DNA from: Pseudorhodobacter sp. PARRP1
Lineage (GTDB): Bacteria; Pseudomonadota; Alphaproteobacteria; Rhodobacterales; Rhodobacteraceae
DNA length: 64,000 nt
Assembly (NCBI GenBank): GCA_002256245.1
Contig: NKIU01000004.1
Span: 310,001 to 374,000 of the forward strand
Reading direction: 5' to 3'
Part shown: positions 38,561 through 48,884 of the stretch, piece after piece
How the letters are laid out: every line of letters starts with the position of its first letter
How positions within the stretch are numbered: the first letter of the stretch is position 1
Notes under the pieces: model-generated
What the model was told of the DNA's origin: nothing
Database searches by the model: none
Seen by the model: the letters and a program-made list of their open reading frames with translations, nothing else
Translations under genes and position numbers: made by a program

Positions 38561-38623
38561 TGCTTCACAGATGTTCCACTTAGCAGCTGCAATGGCACCT
38601 GCCACATGCTTTGCAGCTTAGGC

Positions 38624-38977
38624 TTAAACCGGCAGCACGGCCGCCGCGATCCGCCGACCCTCGCCCAGCAGCACGTTATAGGTCCGGCAGGCGGCGGGGG
38701 TGTTCATCGGCTCCACGCCAATACCCTGCGCCTCCAAAGCATCGCGGAACGCCCGTGGCACCACAGCGATATCCGCGCCCAGACCCAGCAGCAGCACGTC
38801 GATCTTGCCCACCAATGACAACGGCCCCGCGCTGTCGGCAATGCCGCCCCAAGCCCCGGCATCCCATGGCGTGATCAGGCTTGGCCCGCGCAGGATATGC
38901 GTGCCAACCCGGAAGAACCCCGGGCCATAGCCCTCAATCGCCAAAGCTGCGCCATAGGTGATTTCTGTCAGCCGCAT
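38624..38977 (-). CDS. Mth938-like domain protein (DUF498)
   Basis: The 117-residue single-domain protein starts MRLTEITYGAALAIEGYGPG and has the family blocks GPSLITPWDA and LLGLGADIAVVP. Function is unknown; homologues occur beside secF and the ccm genes in Rhodobacter, and in mitochondria as assembly factors. It follows secF by 51 bases on the same strand, consistent with one transcript. Its 3' end faces the aldo/keto reductase. Confidence 0.88.
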   Translation of the reverse strand: MRLTEITYGAALAIEGYGPGFFRVGTHILRGPSLITPWDAGAWGGIADSAGPLSLVGKIDVLLLGLGADIAVVPRAFRDALEAQGIGVEPMNTPAACRTYNVLLGEGRRIAAAVLPV

Positions 38978-39028
38978 TGCACATGCCTTTCAGACCAAAG
39001 CTGCCGCCCGTCGGGCGACAGGTAGAAA

Positions 39029-40006
39029 TCAAGCGTCGATGTTGGCGAATTCGTGGTCCGAAGGCTTGCCGCCCTTCGGCTTTTCGCTGCGATCGAGCCC
39101 GATCATCAACACGATGTTTTTGGCGACATAGACCGACGAATAGGTGCCAAGCAGCACGCCCATGAAGATCGCGAACGAAAAGCCACGGATCACATCGCCG
39201 CCAAACACCATCATCGAGCCGACCGCGATCAGGGTGGTGATCGAGGTCATAAGCGTCCGGCTTAAGGTTTCGTTCACCGACAGGTTCATCACATCGCGCA
39301 GCGGCATGGTCTTGTATTTCACAAGGTTTTCCCGCAGCCGGTCAAACACCACCACCGTGTCGTTGATCGAATAGCCCAGAATCGTCAGCAAAGCCGCCAC
39401 GATGGTCAGATCAAACTTGATCTGGAAAAACGCGAAAATGCCGATGGTGATGAACACGTCATGCAGCAGCGCCAGCACGCCACCAAGCGCAAACTGCCAT
39501 TCGAACCGCATCCAGATATACAGCATGATGCCGATGGAGGTGACCGCCACCGCAAGGATCGAGGAATACACCAACTCGCCCGATACTTTCGGCCCGACGG
39601 TTTCCTCGGACACAAACTTGATCGCCGGATCATATTTGCTCAGCGCCACCTTCACCTGCGCCAGCGCGTCTTCACTGACGGCCTCATCCTTGTCGGCCGA
39701 GGAAATGCGGATCATCGCCACATGCTGATCCGCCCGGAACGACGGATCGAACACTTCGGTGATCACCACATCCCCCAGCGGCAATCCCTCCATCGCCTTG
39801 CGGTAGCCGCCGACATCAACGCTTTGCGTCGAATCGGTGCGCAGCGTGGTGCCGCCCTTGAAGTCGATGCCGTAGTTCAGCCCCATGGTGCCCCAGAACA
39901 GGAACGCCGCCAGCATCAGCAGCATAGAGCCGCCAAAGGTGATCCATTGATGCCGGAAAAAGTCGAAATTGGTTTTCTCGGGTGCAAGTCGCAAACGCCA
40001 AGCCAT
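39029..40006 (-). CDS. secF: Protein translocase subunit SecF
   Basis: The 325-residue protein has an N-terminal membrane helix, a periplasmic P1 domain with GLNYGIDFKGGTTLR, and a C-terminal bundle of five helices with DTVVVFDRLREN. With SecD and YajC it uses the proton gradient to help SecYEG export. It starts 11 bases after secD. C-terminal tail is short and hydrophilic. Confidence 0.97.
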   Translation of the reverse strand: MAWRLRLAPEKTNFDFFRHQWITFGGSMLLMLAAFLFWGTMGLNYGIDFKGGTTLRTDSTQSVDVGGYRKAMEGLPLGDVVITEVFDPSFRADQHVAMIRISSADKDEAVSEDALAQVKVALSKYDPAIKFVSEETVGPKVSGELVYSSILAVAVTSIGIMLYIWMRFEWQFALGGVLALLHDVFITIGIFAFFQIKFDLTIVAALLTILGYSINDTVVVFDRLRENLVKYKTMPLRDVMNLSVNETLSRTLMTSITTLIAVGSMMVFGGDVIRGFSFAIFMGVLLGTYSSVYVAKNIVLMIGLDRSEKPKGGKPSDHEFANIDA

Positions 40007-40017
40007 GAGTTTTCTCC

Positions 40018-41685
40018 TTACACCACAATTTCTTTGGGCTGACGCCAGTTGAACCAGACCGAGATGATCAACCGCGTCACCAACAGGGCGGTGAATACCG
40101 AGGTGATGATGCCGATGCCCAAGGTAACCGCAAAGCCGCGCACGGGCCCGGCCCCCAGGAAGAACAACACCGCGGCGGTGATCAAGGTGGTGATGTTGGC
40201 ATCGACAATTGCCGACATCGCCCGCTCATAGCCAATCTCAATCGCCCGCGCCGTGGTTTTATGGATGCGCAATTCCTCGCGTATCCGTTCATAGACCAGC
40301 ACGTTGGCATCCACCGCCATGCCGATGGTCAGCACGATACCGGCGATGCCGGGCAGCGTAAGTGTGCCGCCAATCGCCGACAGCACCGCGAAAATCAGCG
40401 CCATGTTGATCACCAGCGCCAAATTGGCGAACAGACCGAACAAACCGTAAGACGCCAGCATGAACAGCGACACCGCCACCATACCGATGATCGCGGCGGT
40501 TTTGCCGGCATCAATGCTGTCTTGCCCCAATTCCGGGCCAATCGTGCGTTCTTCAAGGAAGTTCATCTTCGCAGGCAAGGCCCCTGCCCGCAACAGCACC
40601 GCCAGATTGGTCGATTCGTCCAAGGTGAAATTGCCGGTGATGATGCCAGAGCCGCCTTGGATGGCGCTTTGGATCGTGGGGGCCGAAATCACCTTGTCAT
40701 CCAGCACAATCGCAAACGGCTGGCCGATGTTGGCCGAGGTGTATTCGCCAAACTTCCGCGCGCCCGAGACGTTGAACTTGAAGCTGACCGCAGGCCGCCC
40801 GTTCTGGTCAAACGACGGCTGCGCATCGGTCAATTCCTCGCCCGACACCACCGGCTCATCGGCGACGATGTAATAGACGTCTTTCTCGTCCGACGACGCC
40901 AGCAGCGAATTGCGCGGGCCGGGATCGGTGGCGGGGTTGGTGGTGCGCCCCACCACGGTGTTGAAAGTCAGCTTCGCGGTGGTGCCGATGATCGCCTTCA
41001 ATTCAGCAGCCGAGCCAAGACCCGGCACCTGAATCAAAATCCGGTCAGTGCCCTCGCGCTGGATCGTGGGTTCGCGCGTGCCCACCGCATCGACGCGGCG
41101 GCGGATGATCTCAAGGCTTTGCTGCATGGTGCGTGTATCCGTCGCCACCCGCTCGGGCTCGGACAGTTGCACCACGATTTCCTGACCCTCGGCGGTGACT
41201 TCCAGATCCTTCTGGCCCACCCCTGTCAGGCTCGCGACCGGGGTCGCCAAGGCCTGCACCTTGGCAACAGCCGCCGCCATGCCATCGGCGTTGCCCACCG
41301 ACACCCGCAGCACCCCCGGCACCGACGGCATCCGCCGCACAGCACCGACCTGATCGCGCACATCACGCAAAGCGTCGCGCACATCCGGCCACAGGCTGTC
41401 GATGCGTTGGGCATAGACATCTGCCACCTGCACTTCGGCCAGCAAATGCGCACCGCCACGCAAATCCAGACCGAGATTGACCAGATTGCTGGGCAGGAAC
41501 GACGGCCACTCTGCAAGAGCAGCGCTTTGCTCTGGCGTCGCCGCCCCAGCACTTGCCGCGATCGCTGTGGCCGCATCATTATGCGCCTCGACTTGGCGGT
41601 AGAACAGGTTGGGAGCTGCGCCAACGATACCCCAGGCGCACAGCGCAAGGATCAGAAGGCGCTTCCACAGCGGCGAATAAAGCAT
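40018..41685 (-). CDS. secD: Protein translocase subunit SecD
   Basis: The 555-residue protein has one N-terminal helix, a large periplasmic region with NLGLDLRGGAHLLAEV near residues 70-85, and a C-terminal membrane bundle with GMAVDANVLVYERIREE. Partner of SecF in Sec-dependent export; the order yajC-secD-secF is the usual operon. Its start lies 65 bases after yajC. Confidence 0.97.
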   Translation of the reverse strand: MLYSPLWKRLLILALCAWGIVGAAPNLFYRQVEAHNDAATAIAASAGAATPEQSAALAEWPSFLPSNLVNLGLDLRGGAHLLAEVQVADVYAQRIDSLWPDVRDALRDVRDQVGAVRRMPSVPGVLRVSVGNADGMAAAVAKVQALATPVASLTGVGQKDLEVTAEGQEIVVQLSEPERVATDTRTMQQSLEIIRRRVDAVGTREPTIQREGTDRILIQVPGLGSAAELKAIIGTTAKLTFNTVVGRTTNPATDPGPRNSLLASSDEKDVYYIVADEPVVSGEELTDAQPSFDQNGRPAVSFKFNVSGARKFGEYTSANIGQPFAIVLDDKVISAPTIQSAIQGGSGIITGNFTLDESTNLAVLLRAGALPAKMNFLEERTIGPELGQDSIDAGKTAAIIGMVAVSLFMLASYGLFGLFANLALVINMALIFAVLSAIGGTLTLPGIAGIVLTIGMAVDANVLVYERIREELRIHKTTARAIEIGYERAMSAIVDANITTLITAAVLFFLGAGPVRGFAVTLGIGIITSVFTALLVTRLIISVWFNWRQPKEIVV

Positions 41686-41750
41686 GATGTGTGTCTCGGG
41701 TTGGGGTCGGGATCGTTGATGGCAGGCCGGATGGCCAGAGGGTCAGAACA

Positions 41751-42083
41751 TCACGCGGTTTTTGCAGGCTCGGTCTTGTTCATCACCTGCGCAATGGTGT
41801 GGCGCGGCATTTTCACCTTCACACCTTCGGCGATTTCCACCTCAAGCACGCCATCGTCGCCCACTTTGGTGACTTTGCCGATGATGCCGCCTTGGGTCAG
41901 CACCTGATCGCCACGGCGCAAGCCATCGACCATCGCCTTCAGATCCTTCATCTTCTTTTGCTGCGGACGGATCAGCAGAAAATACATGATCGCAAAGATC
42001 AGAACCAGCGGCAGGAACGAAGCAAAAGCCGAACCTGCACCAGCAGCACCAGCGGTTTGCGCGAAAGCGGGGGTCACGAACAT
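41751..42083 (-). CDS. yajC: Preprotein translocase subunit YajC
   Basis: The 110-residue protein has one membrane helix (FLPLVLIFAIMYFLLIRPQQKKMKD, near residues 23-45) and a small cytosolic domain with GDQVLTQGGIIGKV. GAGGA before the ATG at 42083 sets the start; upstream in-frame codons lie outside the family. It begins the yajC-secD-secF set. The upstream 195 bases to the divergent tautomerase gene should hold the promoter. Confidence 0.96.
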   Translation of the reverse strand: MFVTPAFAQTAGAAGAGSAFASFLPLVLIFAIMYFLLIRPQQKKMKDLKAMVDGLRRGDQVLTQGGIIGKVTKVGDDGVLEVEIAEGVKVKMPRHTIAQVMNKTEPAKTA

Positions 42084-42278
42084 GGAAGTCCTCTCATTTG
42101 GGGGCATTTCCCCCTGATTTGTCGGCGGGCACCCTAGCCGCGCTGCGGCGGATAGGCAAGGCAACGCCGATTTAAGCGCTTTGGCGCGCCATACCAGCCC
42201 GAAGGGTAATTTTCTGCGCAATTTGTGTTTGATACGCTTGCAAAGATCACGCCCATTTCGGGCGATAAGGAGACGCCC

Positions 42279-42506
42279 GTGCCCTATGTCAAAGTCGAAA
42301 TCGCCAAAGGCATCGCCTCGGTCGATCAAAAACGCGCAGTGATCCGGGGCATGACCGAGGTGCTGGTCAAGGAATTGGGGCGCAACCCCGAATATATTTT
42401 CGTGGTGATCGACGAGATTGACACCGACAACTGGGGCCGCAAAGGCCAGTCACTCAGCGATCTGTGGCAAGCGGCCAATCCCGACGCGGCTACAAAAACC
42501 GATTGA
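42279..42506 (+). CDS. 4-oxalocrotonate tautomerase family protein
   Basis: The 75-residue protein starts at GTG so that Pro2 follows the initiator Met (GTG CCC TAT GTC); that proline becomes the N-terminal catalytic base of this family. AAGGAG lies 6 bases before the GTG. The pattern PYVKVEIAKG and the strand VIDEIDTDNWG fit small tautomerases, which act on 2-hydroxydienoates or related ketoacids. Its true substrate is unknown. The last 17 bases overlap the convergent acyltransferase gene. Confidence 0.85.
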   Translation: MPYVKVEIAKGIASVDQKRAVIRGMTEVLVKELGRNPEYIFVVIDEIDTDNWGRKGQSLSDLWQAANPDAATKTD

Positions 42507-43410
42507 CCCACGGCACGCGTTGCAAGGCCGCGGTCAGCGCCCATGCCAGAGCAAAGGCGAATATGGCGGCAAAGCTGCGGTCAACGGTTTCCGAAAACAG
42601 CTTGAACGCCACCAGCATCGTCGCGGGGTGCAAAAGGTAGATGCCAAAGGCAAAGCCCGCCAGCCAGGTGGGCCAGCTTCCCTTGATAGTCACGCGCCAA
42701 ACTGCCTCAAAGATCACCGCCACCAGGATCATCTGCACCGAGGCGAACTCGGGGCTGCGCTCATACAACACAGCGCTTGTCAGCGCCGCCGCCGCAATCG
42801 CAGGCCAAACCAGCCCCATCCGCTTGCCCGCCGCCAGCACCGCGCCAAACCAGAACAGCGGCAGCGAGAAAAACCACTGCGGCAGCGGCTGCGGAAAGCC
42901 TTCCGGATTGATGAACCACGCCTGCGGCGCCAGTTTTGCATGCAGCAAGCCCAGTGGGATCGACACCAGCACCAACACGACAGCGGCGATATACATGCGC
43001 ACGGGGCGGTCGATAAACCGCGACACCCACGGGATCGTGACCAGAAAGATCATCACGAACGGCAAAAACCACAAATGGATCGACGGGCCGATCAGCAGCG
43101 TCCACGGGTCTGACAGCAGGTGAAACGGTTCATCCGATACGATGTGATAGACGACCCAGTAAAACCCGCACCAGAACAACCACGGCAAGGCGATGCGCTG
43201 CGCGCGTGACAGCCAGAAGCCCTTGCCATCCGACCGCTCAAACGACCCTACGGCCAGAAACGAGGTCAGCACCAGAAACAGCGCAAGCGCGGTATAGCCG
43301 ATGTCGGCATAAGGCGCGCGGGCATGGTCCCAGACAATGCCAAAGGCCGCCAAAAACCGCGCGAGGTCCACAGACCGTCGGTATCCCTGCTTTACTGCTG
43401 CCTGTGCCAC
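42490..43410 (-). CDS. Membrane acyltransferase family 3 protein
   Basis: The 306-residue protein has about ten predicted membrane helices and the family pattern SVDLARFLAAFGIVWDHA near the N-terminus (catalytic His in WDHA) with the IHLWFLPFVMIF block. Such enzymes O-acetylate surface sugars or peptidoglycan. It stands alone; no polysaccharide cluster is nearby. Its 3' end overlaps the tautomerase gene by 17 bases. Confidence 0.85.
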   Translation of the reverse strand: MAQAAVKQGYRRSVDLARFLAAFGIVWDHARAPYADIGYTALALFLVLTSFLAVGSFERSDGKGFWLSRAQRIALPWLFWCGFYWVVYHIVSDEPFHLLSDPWTLLIGPSIHLWFLPFVMIFLVTIPWVSRFIDRPVRMYIAAVVLVLVSIPLGLLHAKLAPQAWFINPEGFPQPLPQWFFSLPLFWFGAVLAAGKRMGLVWPAIAAAALTSAVLYERSPEFASVQMILVAVIFEAVWRVTIKGSWPTWLAGFAFGIYLLHPATMLVAFKLFSETVDRSFAAIFAFALAWALTAALQRVPWVNRFL

Positions 43411-43703
43411 ACTCTGCCCCGCGCCTCTCCATCGGCCTTAGCCTAATCCCACCGTTGCGCCTAGAGCAACTTCGGCAACTCTGCGTTTACAAATCGCGCC
43501 AAAACGTTGCCTTGATCCCTACGTGGGCCGCGCGCGCAAAGTTGCACGCATGTTTGCAGAAGATGCGCCCGCAAACCACGATGCGCCCGGATAAGCCATT
43601 GATGTTGCGCAAATCGCGGTGTTTGCGGCGCATGGCCGCCTGCCCTTCCCCTACGCGCTCAAATCGGGCATAACCTGCGCATTCTGATTGCAAGAGGCCA
43701 GCC
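43411..43703. other. Divergent intergenic region before serS
   Basis: No gene is supported in these 293 bases between the divergent acyltransferase and serS genes. CAAGAGG precedes the serS ATG. I see no clear T-box, terminator or repeat here. Confidence 0.5.
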
Positions 43704-44993
43704 ATGCACGATATCCGCGCCATCCGCGACAACCCCGCCGCTTTTGAAGCAGCACTTGCACGCCGTGGCCTGTCGGGTATTTCGGCAACCATCCTGAAAC
43801 TGGATGAAGCGCGGCGCAGCAAAATCCTCGCCTCGGAAACCGCGCAAGCCCTGCAAAACGCCGCCTCGAAAGAGGCAGGTGTCGCCAAGGGACGCGGCAA
43901 TGAGGCCGAGTTCAACCGCCTGCGCACGCTGGTGGCCGAGAAGAAATCCGAAGTGGCGGCCTTGGGGGCCGAGGCCGATCAGTTTGACCGCGAATTGCGC
44001 GATCTGTTGATGGGACTGCCCAACCTCCCCCTCGCCGAGATCCCCGACGGTGCCGATGAAGACGGCAACGTGGAAATCCGCCGTTGGGGCAACCCGCGCA
44101 ATTTTGATTTCACCCCGCTGGAGCATTTCGACATCGCGGGCGTCAAACCGGGGATGGATTTCGAGACCGCCGCCAAACTGTCGGGCGCGCGGTTTGTGGT
44201 GCTGAAGGGGGCGGTGATCCGCGTGCACCGGGCGCTGTCGCAGATGATGCTCGACACCCATATCGAGGAGCACGGGCTGACCGAGACCTGGACTCCGGTT
44301 CTGGTCAAGGAAGATGCGATGTATGGCACCAACCAGTTGCCGAAATTCGCCGAGGACAGCTATCAGACCACCAACGGCTGGTGGCTGATCCCAACGTCGG
44401 AAGTCACGCTGACCAACTCGGTTGCAGGCGATGTGCTGGAAGAAGCCGCCCTGCCGATCCGCATGACGGCGCATACCCAATGCTTCCGCTCCGAGGCCGG
44501 GTCCGCGGGCAAGGACACCAGCGGCATGCTGCGCCAGCACCAGTTTGAAAAGGTCGAGATGGTGACGATCTGCACCCCCGACACCGCCCTGTCCGAACAC
44601 GACCGCATGACCAACTGCGCGCAGGCGATTTTGGAAAAGCTGGAAATCCCCTATCGCACCATCGTGCTGTGCACGGGTGACATGGGCTTTGGCGCGCAGA
44701 AAACCCATGACCTTGAGGCTTGGCTGCCGGGGCAGAACAAGTATCGCGAGATTTCTTCCGTTTCCACCTGTGGGCAGTTTCAGGCACGGCGGATGAATGC
44801 GCGCTTCAAGGTGCCGGGTGGCAAGCCCGAGTTTGTGGCAACCCTGAACGGCTCGGGCCTTGCGGTGGGGCGTTGCCTGATCGCGGTGCTGGAGAACGGC
44901 CAGCAGGCCGATGGCTCTGTCGATTTGCCAAAAGCGCTGCACCCCTATCTGCGCGGCAAGACCAGAATTTCGGCGGCGGGCGTTTTGGAGTGA
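43704..44993 (+). CDS. serS: Serine--tRNA ligase
   Basis: The 429-residue class II synthetase has the N-terminal coiled-coil arm (residues about 30-105), then the catalytic core with motif 2 [20 protein letters not shown] and motif 3 [16 protein letters not shown]. The serine-binding site segment CGQFQARRM is intact. CAAGAGG before the ATG supports the start. Length is typical. Confidence 0.98.
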   Translation: MHDIRAIRDNPAAFEAALARRGLSGISATILKLDEARRSKILASETAQALQNAASKEAGVAKGRGNEAEFNRLRTLVAEKKSEVAALGAEADQFDRELRDLLMGLPNLPLAEIPDGADEDGNVEIRRWGNPRNFDFTPLEHFDIAGVKPGMDFETAAKLSGARFVVLKGAVIRVHRALSQMMLDTHIEEHGLTETWTPVLVKEDAMYGTNQLPKFAEDSYQTTNGWWLIPTSEVTLTNSVAGDVLEEAALPIRMTAHTQCFRSEAGSAGKDTSGMLRQHQFEKVEMVTICTPDTALSEHDRMTNCAQAILEKLEIPYRTIVLCTGDMGFGAQKTHDLEAWLPGQNKYREISSVSTCGQFQARRMNARFKVPGGKPEFVATLNGSGLAVGRCLIAVLENGQQADGSVDLPKALHPYLRGKTRISAAGVLE

Positions 44994-45020
44994 ACCAAAC
45001 CGCGGTTCAGGCGTAATCAC

Positions 45021-45737
45021 ATGATGAAACGCATCATCCAACCCGCCCTGCTTGTCGCCACGCTGGCCTTTGCCGCAGCCCCGGCTTTCACGCCGTCATT
45101 CCGGGGCTATGACCCCGCGACATTCCCTGTGCAGATCGCGCATCCCAGCGTGCAGCCTGCGGGCTATGCGTTTGCGATCTGGGGGCTGATCTATCTGTGG
45201 CTGATCGCCCATGCCGGGTTTGGGCTGACCAAGCGGCGCGGCGATGCGGCGTTTTTGCGGCCCGCAGCGGCGCTGACGGCTTCGGTTCTGCTGGGCACGG
45301 TCTGGCTGGCGATTGCGGTGGCGGCCCCGATCCCTGCGGCGGTGGCGATTGTCGTGATGGCAGCGACCGCGATCTATGCCTATCTTGTCGCCGACCCGGT
45401 GCAGGATCGCTGGCTGCTGTCCGCCCCGCTTGCGATTTACGCAGGCTGGCTGACGGCGGCTTCGGCGGTCTCAACCGGGGTGATCATCGCAGGCTATGGC
45501 GTTTTGCCCGATACCGCAGCGGCGCTGACGATGCTGGGTGTGGTTCTGGTGATCGCTGTGGCGATCCAGATCAACCGACCGCAGATGCCGATTTATGGTG
45601 CGACAATTGTCTGGGCAATTGTCGGGATTGTGGTCAAAAGCTGGGGCAACAACCCGACCGTGGCCTATGCGGCGCTTGCCGGGGCGGTGGTTATGGCGGG
45701 CGTTACGCTCGTATCAATGCGCGGGCGCGCAGGCTGA
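45021..45737 (+). CDS. TspO/MBR-like tryptophan-containing membrane protein
   Basis: The 238-residue protein has about six predicted helices, with the TspO-like segment AGYAFAIWGLIYLWLIAHAG near residues 50-70 and APLAIYAGWLTAASAVS in a later helix. It is longer than classical TspO (about 160 residues) and lacks its WAPxF motif, so it belongs to the longer TspO-like branch. Ligand unknown. It follows serS by 27 bases and may be cotranscribed with it. Confidence 0.72.
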   Translation: MMKRIIQPALLVATLAFAAAPAFTPSFRGYDPATFPVQIAHPSVQPAGYAFAIWGLIYLWLIAHAGFGLTKRRGDAAFLRPAAALTASVLLGTVWLAIAVAAPIPAAVAIVVMAATAIYAYLVADPVQDRWLLSAPLAIYAGWLTAASAVSTGVIIAGYGVLPDTAAALTMLGVVLVIAVAIQINRPQMPIYGATIVWAIVGIVVKSWGNNPTVAYAALAGAVVMAGVTLVSMRGRAG

Positions 45738-45887
45738 TACAGGGCTATTGCGGCATCCCCGCGAGAAATGACTTGGGACAATCGCGAGATTTTTGCATTT
45801 TGCCACAACACAGTCCGGCAACGTGCGTGACAATGCAGAAAAATCAGCGGGGCACCCACGACAACCTGCCCTTGCATCACATCCCAT

Positions 45888-45956
45888 CGCCGCCCCGGAC
45901 TTGATCCGGGGCCTCTGCTTTCAACCACGAGGCCCCGGATCAAGTCCGGGGCGGCG
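45888..45956. repeat. Perfect 28-bp inverted repeat with a GCCCCGGACTTGATCCGGGG core
   Basis: Arms 45888-45915 and 45929-45956 are exact reverse complements around a 13-base loop. The half-site itself is also nearly palindromic. It lies between the convergent TspO-like and der genes. A core of this type is widespread between genes in Alphaproteobacteria, so it is a dispersed palindrome, possibly acting as a two-way terminator. Confidence 0.85.
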
Positions 45957-45973
45957 GCGCAAAACAGCCGGCA

Positions 45974-47443
45974 CTATTGCCCTGTGTTCTTTTCCTTGTG
46001 TTTCCGCAGGCGGCTTGGCGTGTGGAACTTCGGATTGCGGAACGGGTTGCGGTCGCCCTGCCCCCGGAAGGTCAGGCGGATCGGCGTGCCGGGCATGTCG
46101 AAATGCTCGCGCAGGCCGTTGACGAGATAGCGGCGATAGGTGTCGGGCATATCATCGGGGTGCGAACACATCGCCACAAACCCCGGCGGGCGCTGCTTCA
46201 CTTGCGTCATGTAGCGCACCTTGATGCGCCGCCCGCCCGGAGCCGGTGGCGGATGCGATTCGATCATCGCCCCCAGCCAGGTGTTCAGCCGCGCGGTGGG
46301 GATACGGCGGTTCCAGACCTCATGCGCTTTCAGGATGGCGTCATGCAGACGGTCCAGCCCGCGCCCAGTTTTACCCGAAACCGTGATCATCGGCGCGCCG
46401 CGCAACTGCGGCAGCAGACGCTCGAACATCTCTTTCAGCTCGGCCAGCTTTTCCTGCTTTTCGTCCTCAAGATCCCATTTGTTGACCGCAATCACCACCG
46501 CACGGCCTTCGGTTTCGGCGAAATCGGCGATACGCAGATCCTGCACTTCGAACGGGATATCCACGTCCAGCAGCACCACCACCACTTCGGCAAAGCGCAC
46601 CGCGCGGATGCCATCCGACACCGACAGCTTTTCCAGCTTTTCGTTGATCCGCGCCTTTTTGCGCATCCCCGCCGTGTCGAAAATCTTGATCGGCGTGCCC
46701 AGCCATTCGGCCCGCACCGAGATCGCGTCGCGGGTGATGCCCGCCTCGGGACCCGTCAACAGGCGGTCATAGCCAAGGATCTTGTTGATCAGCGTCGATT
46801 TTCCGGCATTGGGCCGCCCGATCACCGCGATTTGCAGCGGTTTCTTGGCAGTTGGGCGGAAGGCTTCAACATCCTGCTCTAGCTCGGCATCCTCTTCGGA
46901 CACATCGACTTCGGTGGCCGGCGTATTCTCGGCCTCACGCTCGGCAAATTCGCCCTGCAGCGGCAACAGCATGCGGTAAAGATCGTCCATGCCCTCGCCA
47001 TGCTCGGCAGAGATGCGCAAAGGCTCGCCCAGACCCAGGCTCCAGCCTTCTATGGCACCTGCATCACCGGCGCTGCCCTCGGCCTTGTTCACCGCCAAAA
47101 TCACCCGCGCACCCTTTTTGCGCAGGATATCCGCGAAGGTTTCATCCGAAGGGGTGACGCCCATGCGCCCATCAATCACGAACAGGCTGACATCGGCCAT
47201 ATCCACCGCGCGCTCGGTCAGACGGCGCATACGGCCCTGCAAGCTGTCGTCGGTGATTTCTTCAAGCCCTGCGGTGTCGATCACGGTAAAGCGCAGATCA
47301 AACAGCTTGGCATCGCCTTCGCGCAAATCGCGGGTCACGCCGGGCTGGTCATCGACCAGCGCCAGTTTGCGCCCGACAAGGCGGTTGAAAAGCGTCGATT
47401 TGCCCACATTGGGGCGGCCGACGATGGCAAGGGTAAAGCTCAT
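45974..47443 (-). CDS. der: Ribosome biogenesis GTPase Der (EngA)
   Basis: The 489-residue protein has two G domains: [16 protein letters not shown] (residues 8-23), DTAGLEE and NKAE in the first, and [23 protein letters not shown] and NKWD in the second, then a KH-like C-terminal domain. It is needed for 50S subunit maturation. Motifs and length are normal. bamB lies 48 bases upstream on the same strand. Confidence 0.98.
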   Translation of the reverse strand: MSFTLAIVGRPNVGKSTLFNRLVGRKLALVDDQPGVTRDLREGDAKLFDLRFTVIDTAGLEEITDDSLQGRMRRLTERAVDMADVSLFVIDGRMGVTPSDETFADILRKKGARVILAVNKAEGSAGDAGAIEGWSLGLGEPLRISAEHGEGMDDLYRMLLPLQGEFAEREAENTPATEVDVSEEDAELEQDVEAFRPTAKKPLQIAVIGRPNAGKSTLINKILGYDRLLTGPEAGITRDAISVRAEWLGTPIKIFDTAGMRKKARINEKLEKLSVSDGIRAVRFAEVVVVLLDVDIPFEVQDLRIADFAETEGRAVVIAVNKWDLEDEKQEKLAELKEMFERLLPQLRGAPMITVSGKTGRGLDRLHDAILKAHEVWNRRIPTARLNTWLGAMIESHPPPAPGGRRIKVRYMTQVKQRPPGFVAMCSHPDDMPDTYRRYLVNGLREHFDMPGTPIRLTFRGQGDRNPFRNPKFHTPSRLRKHKEKNTGQ

Positions 47444-47491
47444 TTCAGGCGTCCGGGTATAACTAAGCTGCCCCCATACACGCCTGAACGC

Positions 47492-48838
47492 TTAACGGAA
47501 AGCGTGAAGTTGCCCGTTGCCGCCAACCACGAACAGCAAACCCTGCGCCAGCGCGGGGGCCGAGGCTGCACCGCCGGGGATTTCGACGCTGTAAACCTGA
47601 TTGCCATTGGTCGGATCAAAGCCGCGCAAGCTGCCATCGGACGAGGCGACAACGATCCGCCCGCCCGCCAGAACCGGGCCATAATGCGCATAGATCGCCT
47701 GCCGCTTCTTGGGTTTGTCCTTGACGAAATACGGCATCTCGATCGACCAGATCACAGCACCCGTGCTGGCATCCAGCCGCACCAGACGCGCTTCGTCATT
47801 GACCACAAACACCGATCCACCCACCACCAGCGGCGGGTTCAACGCGCCCTCGTTGGCGGTCCAGATCCGCGCGCCCGTGGTTTTGTTGATCGCCACGGTG
47901 CGGCCTGCGGCGGTGCCAAGATAGACGGTGTCGCCAATGATCACCGGGTCGCCGGTCACATCGCCCATGCCGCCATAGCTGCGGCCCAAGCGTTGCCCCG
48001 ACACACCCGCGTTCCAGATCGGATCGCCAGTGCCCGCCTGCACGGCAGAGACCTGACCGCTGGCGAAGGGCAGCACCACGGTGTCGCCATCAACGCCCAC
48101 CGAGGCAGTGCCGATCATGCCGCTGGAATTGGGTGCGCCCGCCTGTTGCCATACCTGCTTGCCGGTGTCGGCGGAAACCGCCAGTGCCGAGCCGTCGCGG
48201 CCCATCGCATAAACCACATTGCCAACCACCGTTGGCGCGCCGGTGATCGGGCTGTCAAAGCGTTGCCGCCACGCAATCCCGCCGGTGCTGGCATCCAGCG
48301 CCACCAACTCGCCATAGCCCGAGGTGGCATAAACGCGGTTACCGCTGGCGGCCAGACCGCCGCCGACGATGTTGCTGGCATCGCCCGACTCGGGCGCGAT
48401 GCTGGCCTGCCAAAGGGCGGCGCCACCGGTCGAGGTCGCGGCCACGCGCGAGCTTGCATCCATCGTGAACACCCGCCCGCCCGCGACGATGGGCGACGAG
48501 GCGATGCGGGATCGTTTGCTATCCCCCGCGCCGATACTCACGCTGAACACCCGCTGCGGATTGCCCGACAGCGCGCCATTGCCCGAGGCATGATGCGCAT
48601 TGCCGCCGCGATGGCTCCAATCGGCATTGGCCGAGGCACCCGGCAGGGCAATCGGCACAGCGGTGTTGGCGGGTTGCAACGAGGCGGCGACCGGGGCGGG
48701 TTGGCCTTCGACTTGCAGCGAATCCTCCAGCGGGGTGCGCACCGGAAAACGTTCTCCCTCAAGGATCACGTCTTTTTCGCATCCAGCCAGCCCGATGCAC
48801 AGCATCAGTCCCGCCATCCCGATCTTGGCCCTGGTCAT
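47492..48838 (-). CDS. bamB: Outer membrane assembly lipoprotein BamB (PQQ-like beta propeller)
   Basis: The 448-residue protein begins with a lipoprotein signal ending LMLCIGLAGC (lipobox, Cys20). It has repeated WD/PQQ-like blades such as GALWQASIAPESG, GIAWRQRFDSPI and GARIWTANEGALN. It is the scaffold lipoprotein of the Bam complex that inserts outer-membrane proteins. ATG at 48838 places the signal peptide correctly; an in-frame ATG 24 bases upstream is less likely. It forms a co-directional set with a YfgM-like gene and der, as in many proteobacteria. Confidence 0.9.
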   Translation of the reverse strand: MTRAKIGMAGLMLCIGLAGCEKDVILEGERFPVRTPLEDSLQVEGQPAPVAASLQPANTAVPIALPGASANADWSHRGGNAHHASGNGALSGNPQRVFSVSIGAGDSKRSRIASSPIVAGGRVFTMDASSRVAATSTGGAALWQASIAPESGDASNIVGGGLAASGNRVYATSGYGELVALDASTGGIAWRQRFDSPITGAPTVVGNVVYAMGRDGSALAVSADTGKQVWQQAGAPNSSGMIGTASVGVDGDTVVLPFASGQVSAVQAGTGDPIWNAGVSGQRLGRSYGGMGDVTGDPVIIGDTVYLGTAAGRTVAINKTTGARIWTANEGALNPPLVVGGSVFVVNDEARLVRLDASTGAVIWSIEMPYFVKDKPKKRQAIYAHYGPVLAGGRIVVASSDGSLRGFDPTNGNQVYSVEIPGGAASAPALAQGLLFVVGGNGQLHAFR

Positions 48839-48884
48839 CACGCGAAACACCCCCACATTCATTCCATCGCACCCTAAGGGCGGT

